Below are positions 12,216 to 24,375 of a DNA stretch of 64,000 bases, piece after piece. The notes below the pieces were generated by a model. It was not told where the DNA came from, did not search any database, and saw nothing but the letters and a program-made list of their open reading frames with translations. Both the position numbers and the translations under genes were made by a program. Numbering within the stretch: the first letter of the stretch is position 1; every line of letters starts with the position of its first letter. This stretch comes from Balanoglossus misakiensis (lineage: Eukaryota > Hemichordata), in contig CM082581.2 in the NCBI GenBank assembly GCA_040954595.2, positions 8,370,001 to 8,434,000 of the forward strand. Reading direction: 5' to 3'.

Positions 12216-13073
12216 CTATAAAGTGTACAATGTATGTCGTGCCGTCTGTAAACCCATTTTTGGCGGGGTTTTTTTCTGTAGTCTAACATTAGACATTGCA
12301 AACCCGATTTCGTGGCCATTAGGCTTATCGTCACAGTACTCTGTACACGAACACTCCGACAATATTACAAAACACAAATCTTTCACTTTATTTTCTTTGA
12401 AAACGAGGGTAATCTCTTCAACGAATTTGAACAACACTTCCGGTGTAACCGCGCCTACATGTAAACGACCTTTTTATAAGTTTGCGGGTTTGTAGAGCGA
12501 CGTCGAAGAATCAGATTTTCTTTTCCTTTGGCAGATCCAATCCGTGTTCTGTCTTGTTTAGCTTGGCACAAAGCTGAGGTCGTGAATTGGAAATGGTTTG
12601 TTGAAGTGTAACTGTGAGGACTTTCCTAAGGTCAGCGCAGTTTCGTGACATTCGCCAATAATAAAATAATCTGCGGGGAGGCATACCGAGGATAAGTTTT
12701 TTTAACCGTTCACCTCCGACAAAATGGTATAGGCTACACAATTAACGCCTAAAATGAGTTTACAAAACGCAGGACCTAAGCCCTAACCCTTCAAACTTTC
12801 TCTTTCGATATAAGTTATTTGGAAACGCAAGATTACAATTCCAGTGAACTCATACAATCACATTATTCTTTACGCTATGACGTGGTTGAACTTTTCACCA
12901 AGACGACCATCAACGCTTTACATATACAAACATGGCAAACACTTCAGCGACATAACGACATTCCTGCTAGCCTTCATTCGTCGTGAAGATACATGTATCT
13001 ATATACGCATCACAAGTGAGGTGGTGTGAAATACACTAATTCTCACGTGTATTGTGCCTATAGAGAGACTACC
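11931..13073. promoter_or_regulatory. Divergent intergenic region between the two MYND genes
   Basis: The start codons face away from each other across 1143 bp. The outer ~285 bp on each side are inverted copies of one another (12215 inward to 11931, and 12785 to 13073). Only about 570 bp in the middle (12216-12784) appear unique. The region must hold the promoters of both copies. No TATA box was assigned. Confidence 0.5.
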
Positions 13074-15365
13074 ATGGATTCTGCCATTGGTGCGTGTTGG
13101 CGTTGTGGTCGTGAAGGGAAAGTGAAATGCCCCGAGTGCGATTTTGGTCTGTACTGTGGTAAGAAATGCCTGAAGGAGGACACGTTTAGACACGAGGTTG
13201 GTAAAATTGATCTCACTCAGCCAAGGCATCGCCAGGCAATTATTCTCCTCCATTACTTCCGAGATAATATTTTTCTGATCCATGAGCATCAACCAAGACG
13301 TTAGGGGGCGGCTTGTTTCTCTTTCCAAGTCTTAGACTAATCAATACTTGGCTGACCGCAGTTTAAATTTTACACACATTTTTTTTGCAGACCGAATGCA
13401 TGCATGCGAGAAAAACCAACTCCTGCAGTTTCTGTAAGAAGAAATCACCAACAGTTAAACAGTGCTCTGGCTGTTTGCAAGTATGGTACTGTGATATGGA
13501 TTGCCAAAAGAAAGACTGGCAGCGCCACAAGAGGGCGTGCGTGGCTGAGAAAGAAGAAATTATCCGAATATATGATGCCTTTCATAGATCCATTTGGAAA
13601 ATTGCACCGCCTTATGTTACTGGCAACTGCTATTACTGGGGTAACACCCCTGCTGTTGATCTGTTAAAATTGCAACAGAACGAATGGGGAGGCGGAAACT
13701 CTCCTGACAAGTTGTCAATACTTCTTGCTGGTGTCGGCGACCTCAGAAATGTCATCACTACAGTGGCATCGCTTCCAGAAGAGTTTGAAGGCCAGGTTGA
13801 ATTTAGTCTTAACGACTGCGATGTCCACATTTTGGCGAGGAATCTCTTGTTCCTGTACATGATGCTAACTGCGAAAGAGCCGAAGAAAACGTCTGAAGCA
13901 CTGGTGCAGTTGTGGTATTCTCTGTGCATTAGCGATGAGCATAACCAATATTTAGCGACCGCCCTCAAAGAGCTGATGGCGAGTGATAGCAAGATGTTGG
14001 CTACAAATCCTGTGGGCGAATTAATCGTCAGCGACAGTGATCTCCACAAATTGAAATTGGTCTGGGCGGCGTGGATGACGTCACTACAAAATGGAGGACC
14101 AGAAAACCACATCCATATGCAACGACAGGCAAGCATAGAGCTCGATCCCTTGTCTGCAGAGGGCTGGTCAAATTATGTTGCCTGTGTTCCTGAGCGCCAT
14201 CGTAGATCACTTCAAGAATGGTGGGAAAACGGAATCCTGTTTTCATCAAAAGACCCCAAGAAAGACGAGGCAGTGTTTCAAAATGTAACTTTGCTGTGCT
14301 TAAACCCTCTGAGGTACAAAACTTCGCATCCAGTGTATCCATTAAAGCCAAACCCTGTTGCCCGGAAGTTCAGTAATGAACCGTTAATTTACCCTACTAT
14401 ACCTGACATACTTCCATTCACAGGCTGGGATTATATACAAGCAAGTTCGCACAAGGACGTAGATTGTGTGCCAGAAATGTATCGCAGCTACATAGCGCGT
14501 ATGGTTGAGGAATTCATTCTACGAGGAAAACACGTATCCTTTCGTTTTCTACCGGGTAACTATTGGAAAGTGGGTGAAGCGATTGCCTTAAAGAAGTTTG
14601 ATCGTATTGCGACCTCTAACCTGGCTGATTTCTATGGCATTCCCGCTATTCTGGATGTGTTCATGCCTTTCCTGAAAGCGTCGAACCCCCACTCTGTGAT
14701 CATTACAGAACTGCTTAATTGGTCAGACCCAGTGAAAGTCGTTGCGCCCTCTCAAATTGATGGAGCTATCCTGACGTCTTTGGCAAGAATTCCTCGTATA
14801 GCTCAGGACACCGGTGTAGGCCAAAGCGATATTCGGTATTACTTATCGCAAGAGTCTTTCACAGAATACCACGATATGGTGACACCATTCATCAAGTACA
14901 TCAGGGCCGTCTTCTTGATGAAGCAGGTTGTGTCAGGAAAGAGACCCAGCCGTAAGGATATCCCGAAGTTTCAGGACGTCATGCAGTACAACGGACTGCG
15001 ACTGCGTGATTTCACCCACGAGCTCAATCGTGTTATGCCGTATCGATGGAAGATAAACACTCGTCGAGTTACTCTCCTCAATGGGCACGAACGGAGCTTG
15101 GAATGGACACTGGCAAGGGTTTGACTGATGATTTCAAAGCCTGAACGAGAGACAGTCAGCATGAGTAGTTTTAGTGTACGTATATTTCATACTTCTTGCT
15201 ACCAGTAAGATTTTCATATTCAGGGTTTGAGTTGTCTATGAAAGTCAGTCGTTGAGAACAGTGAACAGAATTGAAAACCACAAATAGGCTATCAAGAGAA
15301 ACTAAAGTAACCAAATTAATGTCAAAAATGAGACTTTGCCCCTTTCGGCATTTCAGTTGTCTGAA
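12785..15365 (+). repeat. Right arm of the ~2.55-kb inverted repeat
   Basis: Reverse-complement partner of about 9660-12215. Similarity starts near the CTTTCTCTTTCG block at about 12797 and continues past the stop codon, through the GTGTACGTATAT block near 15175, to about 15365. After that the two flanks no longer align by eye. Confidence 0.85.
13074..15124 (+). CDS. Tandem-MYND zinc finger / DUF4470 protein (right copy)
   Basis: Two coding exons, 13074-13196 and 13391-15124, give 618 aa. Domain order is the same as in the left copy: an intron-split first MYND finger, a second MYND at about 53-91, a DUF4470-like block at about 124-225, and a long C-terminal region. Exon 1 and its intron are nearly identical to the left copy. 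So is the part of exon 2 encoding about residues 120-230. The region around 14280-14400 and 14680-14900 has many amino-acid changes and small indels. Both copies are intact, so both could be functional. All zinc ligands are kept in both fingers. Confidence 0.88.
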
Positions 15366-17024
15366 TAATTATGTAGTTTATTTCAGATGGAATCAAAGTT
15401 GAAGTAAATATTTTGCTTGGAGACGACACTAATAAGTGCGAGGTGCTCAAACTCGCGTGTCTGGCTTTTCAAATGATGGAATGTTTACATAATATGCAAG
15501 ATTGAGATAAACAAATACGACATTTTGGATATGCTTTTACCTCCACGATGGATTTTTTTGAATTTGAATCCCGGTGACTTCTGTGCCACCAACATCACGA
15601 CGTTGCCATATATGGCAGAAAACAACAGTCGGTAACACATTTTAAAGAAAAAAGAAAGCGTTTATGAATTTTCAGACTATTTTTATAGTTGAATATTCTA
15701 CAAAGTATCTGTATACGTATGAAATCGCCTGGTCTATACTTCTCTTACCGTAACAACACTATCCTCTTAAATATTTATCTCCTACCATCTTACTATCCCC
15801 TCAACAGTAAAGCAGTATGTATTCGCTTACTAGTATATTGCGCCCTCAAATTTCTATCTACCCTTCACAGAGGACAGAGCGGCCTCACCAAATTCGGAAT
15901 ATCCAGCAAATAAAGCGAAAGAACGAACCAAAATGAAAATATTTTCACAGTAACGAAATAAGCACACGTCTGTTTTTCATGAGTAATTATTTCAGTTCAT
16001 CGAGAAATCTATGAAATTAGAAATATTTAATATGTATTAAAATACATGTAATGGAAAAACCTTCCAGGTAAGACAGCGTAAACTTGGAATCGCCGTTAGA
16101 TGGCGCTCTGCATTGCGTGTAGTTAGCACTATTCATTAATATTCCTACACTTTGTTTTATACATGTTCTGATTGAACGATTTAATGCAACCTACAAAAAT
16201 CCATATGAAGAACGGGCTCCAGTTTTCAAGTTCAAAACTAAGTGATATCGGTACTAACACTGCCAGTTTGGTCTTCTGCGCCATTTCTACTGCATAGCTG
16301 GGCTGTGCTTTTCGTGCAGGCAGACTGAATTGGTGCAGGGGACCAGACTATTTCTCTGCTGGACTCCACATCTCCGCACGGATTGCATCTCAACTTATAA
16401 AGAAACTTTCCAGTATAAATAGCCTCTTTCTATAAACTACCATTATTTATATATGAAATACTTTAAAGGGGAAATATATATGCAAAACTCATGGTGTCAT
16501 ACATGTACTTTTGCAACTCAAGCAGTAAGCGATGCAGTCGCCAAGCAGTTATCCGATGGAATTACAGACATCGACAGACACGTGATTCGCAAACACTTCA
16601 CATTAGAATAATCACGCATGAGGATACGTATTGCGATCATCGCCATAACAGGAAATGTGAAGAATGCACGACCAAGCAATGTCATTGTTTGAAGAACAAG
16701 TTGGTCCCGAAAATCGCGCCCGAGAAGCACTTTCGTCCATCGAGAGAGAAAAAATGTGTAATTGAACAAAAAAATTATAATATCATTATGAGTAATAAAT
16801 GGAAAAGGGGCTAGTTCGTCATCTATACATGCATTAATCGTTAACTATAACTTCTGCCTATGAAATTTCATTCAGATGAAAACTGTGACGAAAAAACCCA
16901 TAAAATCGGGCCCTAGGTTTACGGTACTGCCTGGAAACATGGTGTAATGTGAGCACCATCGGAATGATATATTTGATTTAATTGATTTCTGTTCTTCTCC
17001 CTGTTGAGGACTGTTTCCCCAGAT
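15366..17024. other. Gene-free stretch between the MYND pair and FAXC-like array
   Basis: No coding exon was recognised. The left part is 3' flank of the right MYND gene (AATAAA at about 15910). The right end must contain the 3' untranslated region of FAXC-like gene A on the minus strand. Confidence 0.5.
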
Positions 17025-17475
17025 TTATTTCGTTTCCTCCTGCTCGACTTTGTCCTCTGGTTGGGCGTCGCCATTTTCTTGTGGCTTGGTTCCTTCCTGG
17101 GGTTTCTCGTCGGCATTGACATTGCCGCTGTCCTCTTTCGTTTCCTTGTTCTCCTCCTCCTCCTTCGCCGGCTCCTGGACTTCAGCTGGTGGGTCTTGTG
17201 CTTTCTGCTCCTCTGTGTTTACTTTCGCCTCGGCCACTTCCTCTGTCTCCTTCGGCGCCTCCTCCTCCGCTTTGCTCTCTTCCGGTTTCTCCGCCACTTC
17301 TTTGGCCTCTTCTACTTTGTCGTCTGCTGGCTTTTCTCCCGCCGCCTCCGCGTTCTCCGCTGCGTCGCCGTTGACGACACCGTCGGCGGGCTTCGCGTCC
17401 CCGTTCGCCGCCTCGCCTGGCTCGGATTTCTCCGCCTTGGCGGCTTTCGACTTGGCTCCCTCCGGCTTCCAGACG
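17025..17475 (-). other. Acidic Glu/Ala/Lys/Pro-rich tail of FAXC-like A
   Basis: From about WKPEGAKSKAAKAEKSEPGE to the stop, the exon encodes a low-complexity, strongly acidic, probably disordered tail of about 150 residues. On the opposite strand this composition makes long spurious open frames rich in Leu, Arg and Ser. Confidence 0.85.
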
Positions 17476-20400
17476 GTCGGGTCGGTGTCGGGCACGGCCG
17501 GAAAGTTGCTAATGGCGACGTCTCCCATGGTGCACTGGTCCCAGTCCGGCCAATACTTTTCCTTCATTCGTTCACAGTATTCGAACAGGTTTTTGCAGTC
17601 ACCTGAAATTGGCCAGACAAGTTATGAGATCAAAGTGTCAAAGGATGAGAAGATATATTCCTATCATGGGATTAAAGTTACTGCTCCAGCTGGATGACTG
17701 ATTACGACATTGGCCACTGAACATGACAGTGAACAATGGAAACGACAACAATATGATCATTTTAGTCGCACGGAGTTGGGAAGACGCGACTGGCTCCTGC
17801 CCACGTAGTGCAAGTCGGAAAATACCCAGCCCTGGACACATTCATTCATTCGTTCATTACACCCAAAGAAAACTGACAAATCACGGCTCAGAAAATCCGA
17901 TTGCTTATGTATGAAGTTTGAACGGAACACCTGACCTTTGATCAATTTTTCCTGAGGTGAATCTGGTAATTCGTATGCAAATGTTGCCATCAGGCCGAAG
18001 ATACTGGCGTCGACTTCGTTCCCATTTTCACCGAAGAAAAACTGTTTGTCTCCTGAAAACAGTAAAGAAATTGTGTGGAAAAAAATGACACCATAAACTG
18101 GGATTGCGTGAAAGCATTGCCAAACCACTGTGAGACAGATAGTTATTAGATTTCCTCATAACTAGATATTATTAATACATCCGGTTATACACATTTTTAG
18201 ATTTGACTAAGACGGAAACATTTTCAAAGGAACTTATTTGCTTCCTTGTTTCATGGTCCATATGCGTGATGAATGACGCATGTCAAGACAATGTTACGAA
18301 CGTTATTTTTTATCAAAAATATTTTTTAGAGATTAGGATGATTATCTTAATATTTAAAACTGATTTCAGATAAAAATTGGCCTACAATCACGTTACCTAG
18401 GTAACCGGATAGTGCCCGGATGTCATTCTCGGCGATTTGATAAATCTCCTCTCTGCTGTGTCGTCCAATGCCGTGGCTGTGGAGCGTCTTCTGAACTTGG
18501 CCTTTGTTCCTCCAGAGCAAGATGTCCATCATGAACCCGCGCGGCAAATTGTCTCTCAGAGAGGTGGACAGATCTTTGTCCACCCACCGAGCGTACACTA
18601 AGGTCCTGAGAGGGAAAGATAACCGAAATGAAAATCAGAGGAATTGATCTTTCATTTTTTAAAGAGGCCTGGGCATACGCACGATAGAACGAATTAGCAA
18701 ATGTGGACCGAGTGAGACGACTGGAATGCAAGCATTTTAGCGTTTTAACCCCTTTACGAGAGTAGCCTATGATGTACTGTATTGTGGCAACTTCTGATCT
18801 GCCTACTACTATACTAACCTACAGCTCTTCAGCTCCTCAGTCTGGAGCTCGTAGGTGTATACATCTCGCCCAATACCCCCGCCCCCTCTGCACTCGTAAT
18901 TTATAACCAGACCAAAATTTTAAACAACGGACATTTCTGTGTCAGATATCATAACCTTGGCTACGTGTGCACCATGGAGATATTTGATCCCTGAACAGCG
19001 TTGCTGCCATGGACACGAAGTTCAAGTGATCCTGTCTGTTGCCTGGTAACGGGAACATTCCCTCCACGAAAACACGACAAAAGTTACAAAACGTCGTCTC
19101 TGGGTCTGGCAAGAAAACCCCCACATTTCTGACGACACCGGAGCCACGTGAAAGTGGGGCAACTTATTGCTATGGTTGCGGCGCTGGGTTATGACATGTC
19201 GCGTCACGTGATTCATCCCTCAATGTTCCCTGTTTAAGCTGACATGACATACACATCTTGCAGTGTACGTCACAATGGACTATCCGCAATCCATTTTCTC
19301 GTGGTCGACTAATCCAAAAATTCGTATTCATCTATGATAAAATTTATTAATGCCCCGGTGCCATTCAGTTGTAAATCACCCGCGCGAATAAAGAAGAGCC
19401 GAAACAAACGACACTTGTTCCAAGTCTTTCGAAAAAAAATTAACAAAAATGCCAGGCTGTGGCAGCTATCCTGATAGAGGAATTCATTGCTGTCACGTTC
19501 TACGGGAAGTAATTCAAATTTTCAACACGGTCCCCCATTAAAAATAGCAGTACTAACTTCAATAGAAACCACGCTCATGCTAATAACCATTTATGTCCTG
19601 TTTCATGCACAATTTTATTACATCTCTTTTCCATAGGCATCCATCAAACACCGGACCTGATTTTCATTTACAATTTATTGTTTCGGTGTAACGCACTTTC
19701 CATAAACAAGGATATTTTTAGCAGAATACCATGGTGGCAACGTAAATCGGCACGGTCCCTGCGCACTTTAAATCGGAGGCGTTACATGTATTGTGATACG
19801 GTGAATGAGAAAGGCACGGGGTGATCGCCGTGATTAATATGCAAAGTGCAAGCGAATTTTCATGTTTTAGCCTGACCACGAGCACGTCCACCAAGGCTCG
19901 TACATGTATAGTTGTCACAATCGTTTCTGCAACGTGCGTGTCCGGATATGCCGTGAAAATTAAGAGAACACGGACCGCTGCAGGAGTGGTGAACTCTAAC
20001 CCAAAAGCAGCGCGCATCTAGTACTTTTTGGTGTACATGTACCAGCATTTTTCGTGCATCTCTGTTGATCACTGGCGTGGCTATATTTACCAAAATACAT
20101 GTACACCGCCTGAATTATTGGTACAGCCTCGAATCGCGTGAACAGGGCGAGAACGTGAAACAGCAAGCACCATGCGAACGTCGATTGCGCCTCTTCCCAT
20201 GGGATTACACCGAGAATTGCCAGAAAAGTCAACTCTACTGTTGTCATCTCATGAGTTCTGTACATAGTTCAGCCGAACGAAAATTAATTCAATTACCGAA
20301 TAAAACCCGTATGGTCACCGTGCTTAATTTAATTGAATGTTACAATAATTACAATACAACACCATTAGTTGAAGAACTTTCAAATTTGCTATCACTGGAT

Positions 20401-23400
20401 GGGCGAAAAAGCAATACCGCGAGACTCCGAAGGCTGTCGAGATTTGAATCACATTCGCGTGGCAAGTTTTATGAGGTCACTACGTATACGTATACCGTGA
20501 CACGAATAATAAGCCGAAAGATATAGCAACACTCACCAGTAGAGATTTTCTTCCACCATCCTCTGGAAGGCCTTGCCGACAGCTTTCTCTTCAGCCGTCA
20601 AATCTTTGCTGAGGTCCACATCCCGCTTTTTGTTCAGGTATTCAATAACAAACGTGGAATCCGAAACTGTTTCTGAGTTGTATTCGATCCAGGGGATTTT
20701 CCCTTTGGGGGACTTTTTCTTGCCGTGAACGCTCTAGAACAGATACAAGCAGATAGCTGGGTAACTGAAGGGATTTCAAAACGGAGACTTAACTGACCGA
20801 CAGACTGGACAGGCCATCGAAATGTGACCTGACAAATCCAAAGGTCAGACGCCCAGTCAAAATCACGTGACGTTTAGTGCTGAAAAACGATAGCGTTCGG
20901 TATCAAAACGTTCGCAGGTCTAGTTCTGAGATAGAGCGCATTACATTCCAAAAGTCAATCGGTGAGAATGGCCAGACAGGGAAATGATACGTTGTTTCAA
21001 GCAGACAAGAACAGTTTCTCTTTGCTTCATTTTTCAGGAACGATCAACAATTGCAAGACAGTAAGTATATAAAATATTGGACAATTTTTTAAAAAGTTTG
21101 ACGCAAAAAATCCAAAGCATTTTTCTATCGTTGTGACAGACTCGAACATACCTTATATGGAATATCGGCCATGCGCAGATACGTCTCCAGCTTCATGGCG
21201 AAGGGTGACAGCGCCGGTGAGTGTTTGGCCCGCCCCGTCTGGTGAAGCATCACCGTGTCCTTAGGAAAACTGTGTGTTTAGAAGATAATACAACACGACT
21301 GTGCAAATGTTCAATTTCAAGGACTAAGATTACAGGAATCAGTTTGGAAATGTTATTGGCCTCCGCTGGTTTCAATAAAAGCGACTAAATTTAACTCGGC
21401 ACTGTGTACCTTCCGAAAGTTCCACGACCTTTGGCGAGGTGAGACAGCCGATTATACAAACGGCATTGTCATTAAGTCAACTTTGAAAGCAATCTACAAA
21501 GGCGAACGTGTATCTGAGTGACCGGTCAAGCTACCGAAAGAAAAAATGCGCATGTGTTTTAAGACGCTGAAAGCTTTTCTGTTCCATGTGCCACATTTTA
21601 GAGGCATCGGCTCCATCGTCGCAAGTCACTGACCTCTTTACGGCAACAGCTATAGATGCGTTGCCATGGTTGCTTTTGGCATCACGTGGAGCGGAATAAT
21701 GTATGTCTTGAGTCGATGCGTACGGCTCAGCGGACATTGTCGGATACTCAAAGTGCCCTCGCCAGGAAAATATCGGGTTAATGTTACTCTTGATAGGTGT
21801 GGTAATTTATGTGTGCAGGTCCAAGGTGAAACATGCACACTCCGCGCTTTCGTGTTTCGGTTACGACTGATATACGCAATTGGTGTTAAACCGCGATGTA
21901 CGAGCTGATTGGTACAGGGGCATCTCTGTGACATTCGACAGATGTTATACCTCAACTGTGTGTGTCTAGATTAACCCCGATTCAAGGTTTGTTAGTCTAA
22001 TAAACTGGACCGCTCAATGACACAGAAGGCAATCAAAATCCCGCTTTGTTTGGGATGCGCAAATTACGCGGATTCTTGGAGAACGCAAGATTCCTAATGC
22101 ATAGTTAGACATTGGAACCGATGCGAAAATGTTCTTGCAAGGTTGGTTCTGATTGGTCAACTCCTTCGCCAATCACTCGGCAAACAGGTGCACAGCAGAT
22201 GCGTAAATGATGAAACCTATGGAAACAGAGCTTTGTGAAATTTTGACAAAGTGATGCCCGATCGGCGATTGTTTATCGGTAGGAGTACAGCAGACCTCGC
22301 TGTTTACAAGTGCCAGGAGAAAATGATCGGGACGTATGCCCGGGTGTGCAGACGAATGAAACCCTATCTACAAAAAGACATTAATCAAATAGCGTAGCGA
22401 CCTCCTTTTTCCACCAGAAGGTCAACAAGGGGTGCGACTGCTGTCTCTTCTTTCTCCACGATTGATCGTGAAATTTTACGTTTACATGGGCACATCACTT
22501 GAAGTTCCGGGGAACGAGTACCTGAGATTAATAGCCACCTGCACCCTTTGCTGGTCTTTTGGATTCGGGTCCAATGAGAAAGGCTTGGGTTGGCCTGGGG
22601 TTCATTGTCCACCGTCGTACGGTGGACGAATACGTGCGAGTCCACCACACATGTATTAACTATGAGTTGATTCCGTAGCTGCCATGGCTGTCAAATGTCG
22701 ACGGTTTGTTTTCATAGTGGTCGCACGGTGCAGTGTGCCATTAGGTGCAGTTTCTATATTTAGCAGCACCCTCCCGCAATACCTATCGCTTTGCCGTTTT
22801 ATTTTTAAACCTTTAGCAAAATGGTGCTCATTTATGTAAACGTGCGCGACTCTTCCGATGCAATCGTTAGTCACGTTCTTAACGTCTCGCGTGTCATATT
22901 ACCGATAATCTCTCGTGTGATGTCAAACAGTATGATTTGTCAAAAAAGTGAACTATCAGCGTCTCGCACCTAAACGCGTCTGCGCGAAATTTCCCAACCG
23001 CGTCTGCGCGAAATGTACCATACGAGGAAGGCGTGTGACCATGGTGATTCGAGAGGTGGACGTGTTAATAGCCACTGGGCGATTTATTATATTGCCATTT
23101 GGAGTCGATATACATGCCATATGTTTACATGTCAAAGTGAAAGACAATATGTTTTTTCCTTTAAAGTCGCCATTTGCTTTAAAAAATTAGAGATCAAAAG
23201 GAATAATTATTTAAATCCGCCGTGGCTTCAAACTTTGTATACATACGAATAATACGGTGTAATTATTGATTCGTGTGTTTGCTTTTAGTATTATTATAAG
23301 AGATTCCAAATCGCCCTTAATGTGGCAACAGGCGGTTTCATAAGTGGAAATCTGAACGTCCCTGAATTTGCATTCTTGTTGACCGAACCATAACATCATG

Positions 23401-24375
23401 GGAAAATAATTCTGTTTGTTGAACGCTGTTTTGACTCCATTGCGAGGTGACTGACGCGTGAGTGAACCCGACCAGGCGTTCCGTCGTGACTAGCCGACAT
23501 ACATGCGTTATCGTTCACTTTATTTCAACATTTACCGTGTTTACAAGATAAGAAAGTGACAAGCGCCGGGTGCGACCCCGCGACCGTTAATCAAATCTCG
23601 AATGTTATTTCGAAGCCAGCCATTATCACCTTCAGGTATTTTCACACAGTTGTGACGGTGCTCCCTCGGATTCAGCGTCGTGCGCGGTGATTTCCTAGAC
23701 TGATAAATGTCTTGATAAACACGACGACGGTTTTCTTTTTTGTTGTCGACAGAGTCACGACCTCGAATGCCCTTGGAGCTCTTTACACCGTCAACAAGTA
23801 CGTCACACGAATATGTGGGTCGCCGACATACATGTACATTGTAAATGCAATGACTGTATGGGGGAGTGAAAATATCTTCCCGGACAAATGATCAAGGCTC
23901 AGTTTCCAAACGGAAGAGCTGCATAAATCGGTGTCAACTAACGCGCAATAGAAACTCGACTCTCTCTCTCTCCCCCTCTTCCCACTCCAAATGTTTTCGT
24001 TTTATCCACGAATATCCCTGCGCGGTTTAAAAATCATACGCGTTCTACAGCTGTTTTGACGTCTACTAGTCCACGGTTTGGAGAAAACGAACGAAAACCA
24101 CGCCACAGACAAGAATATGCGTTGATAACATTAACCAGGGACTCTACAATACTCTCGTGCAATGCAACTTCATTCATAGCTTGTTAAGAACAATACCCGA
24201 CTTGTTTTCGACCCCAGCAATACGCAGACATGTACACAGCGCAGCAAGAACTGGCGAACAGGGACGAGCATCAATGGGCTTGGCACGTTTGAACTCAACA
24301 TGACATTCCCCCAATTGAGTGTCGCCATCAAACCCCTTGCCAAAAGACTGACAAAACTCACCTGTCGTGCGACAT
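17025..24375 (-). CDS. FAXC: FAXC-like protein A with long acidic C-terminal tail
   Basis: Coding exons on the minus strand: 24362-24375 (tentative), 21152-21269, 20537-20733, 18397-18605, 17936-18052 and 17025-17602, giving 410 aa. It has the same five core exons and splice phases as genes B-E. These cover the metaxin/GST-like fold of the failed-axon-connections family (KSPKGKIPWIEY, HGIGRHSREEIYQIAE, YWPDWDQC). The last exon adds about 150 residues rich in Glu, Ala, Lys and Pro, absent from its neighbours. The tentative exon 1 encodes only MSHD before an AG/GTGAGT donor. If right, the N-terminal membrane segment of the paralogues is missing here. The frame joins exactly, but a 3.1-kb first intron leaves this exon uncertain. 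FAXC proteins are linked to axon development; biochemical activity is not established. Confidence 0.78.
18606..20536 (-). other. Intron 3 of FAXC-like A
   Basis: 1.9 kb between the exon ending ENLYW and the exon starting TLVYARWVD. No additional exon is needed, because the frame joins TG/G to give Trp. No nested gene was recognised. Confidence 0.7.
21270..24361 (-). other. Tentative intron 1 of FAXC-like A
   Basis: About 3.1 kb with no other recognised exon. It contains a 16-base direct repeat at about 22976-23014 and a CpG-richer part at about 22900-24100 near the proposed first exon. Confidence 0.4.
22974..23016. repeat. Short direct repeat (ACCGCGTCTGCGCGAAAT type)
   Basis: CGCGTCTGCGCGAAAT occurs twice, about 24 bases apart. 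Confidence 0.7.

Noticed and set aside
17004-17697. Long plus-strand open frames rich in Leu, Arg, Ser and Phe
   Set aside because: They are antisense shadows of the Glu/Ala/Lys-rich last exon of FAXC-like A, whose composition removes stops on the other strand.
20065-20526. 153-residue plus-strand open frame
   Set aside because: It lies inside intron 3 of FAXC-like A and has no recognisable domain.
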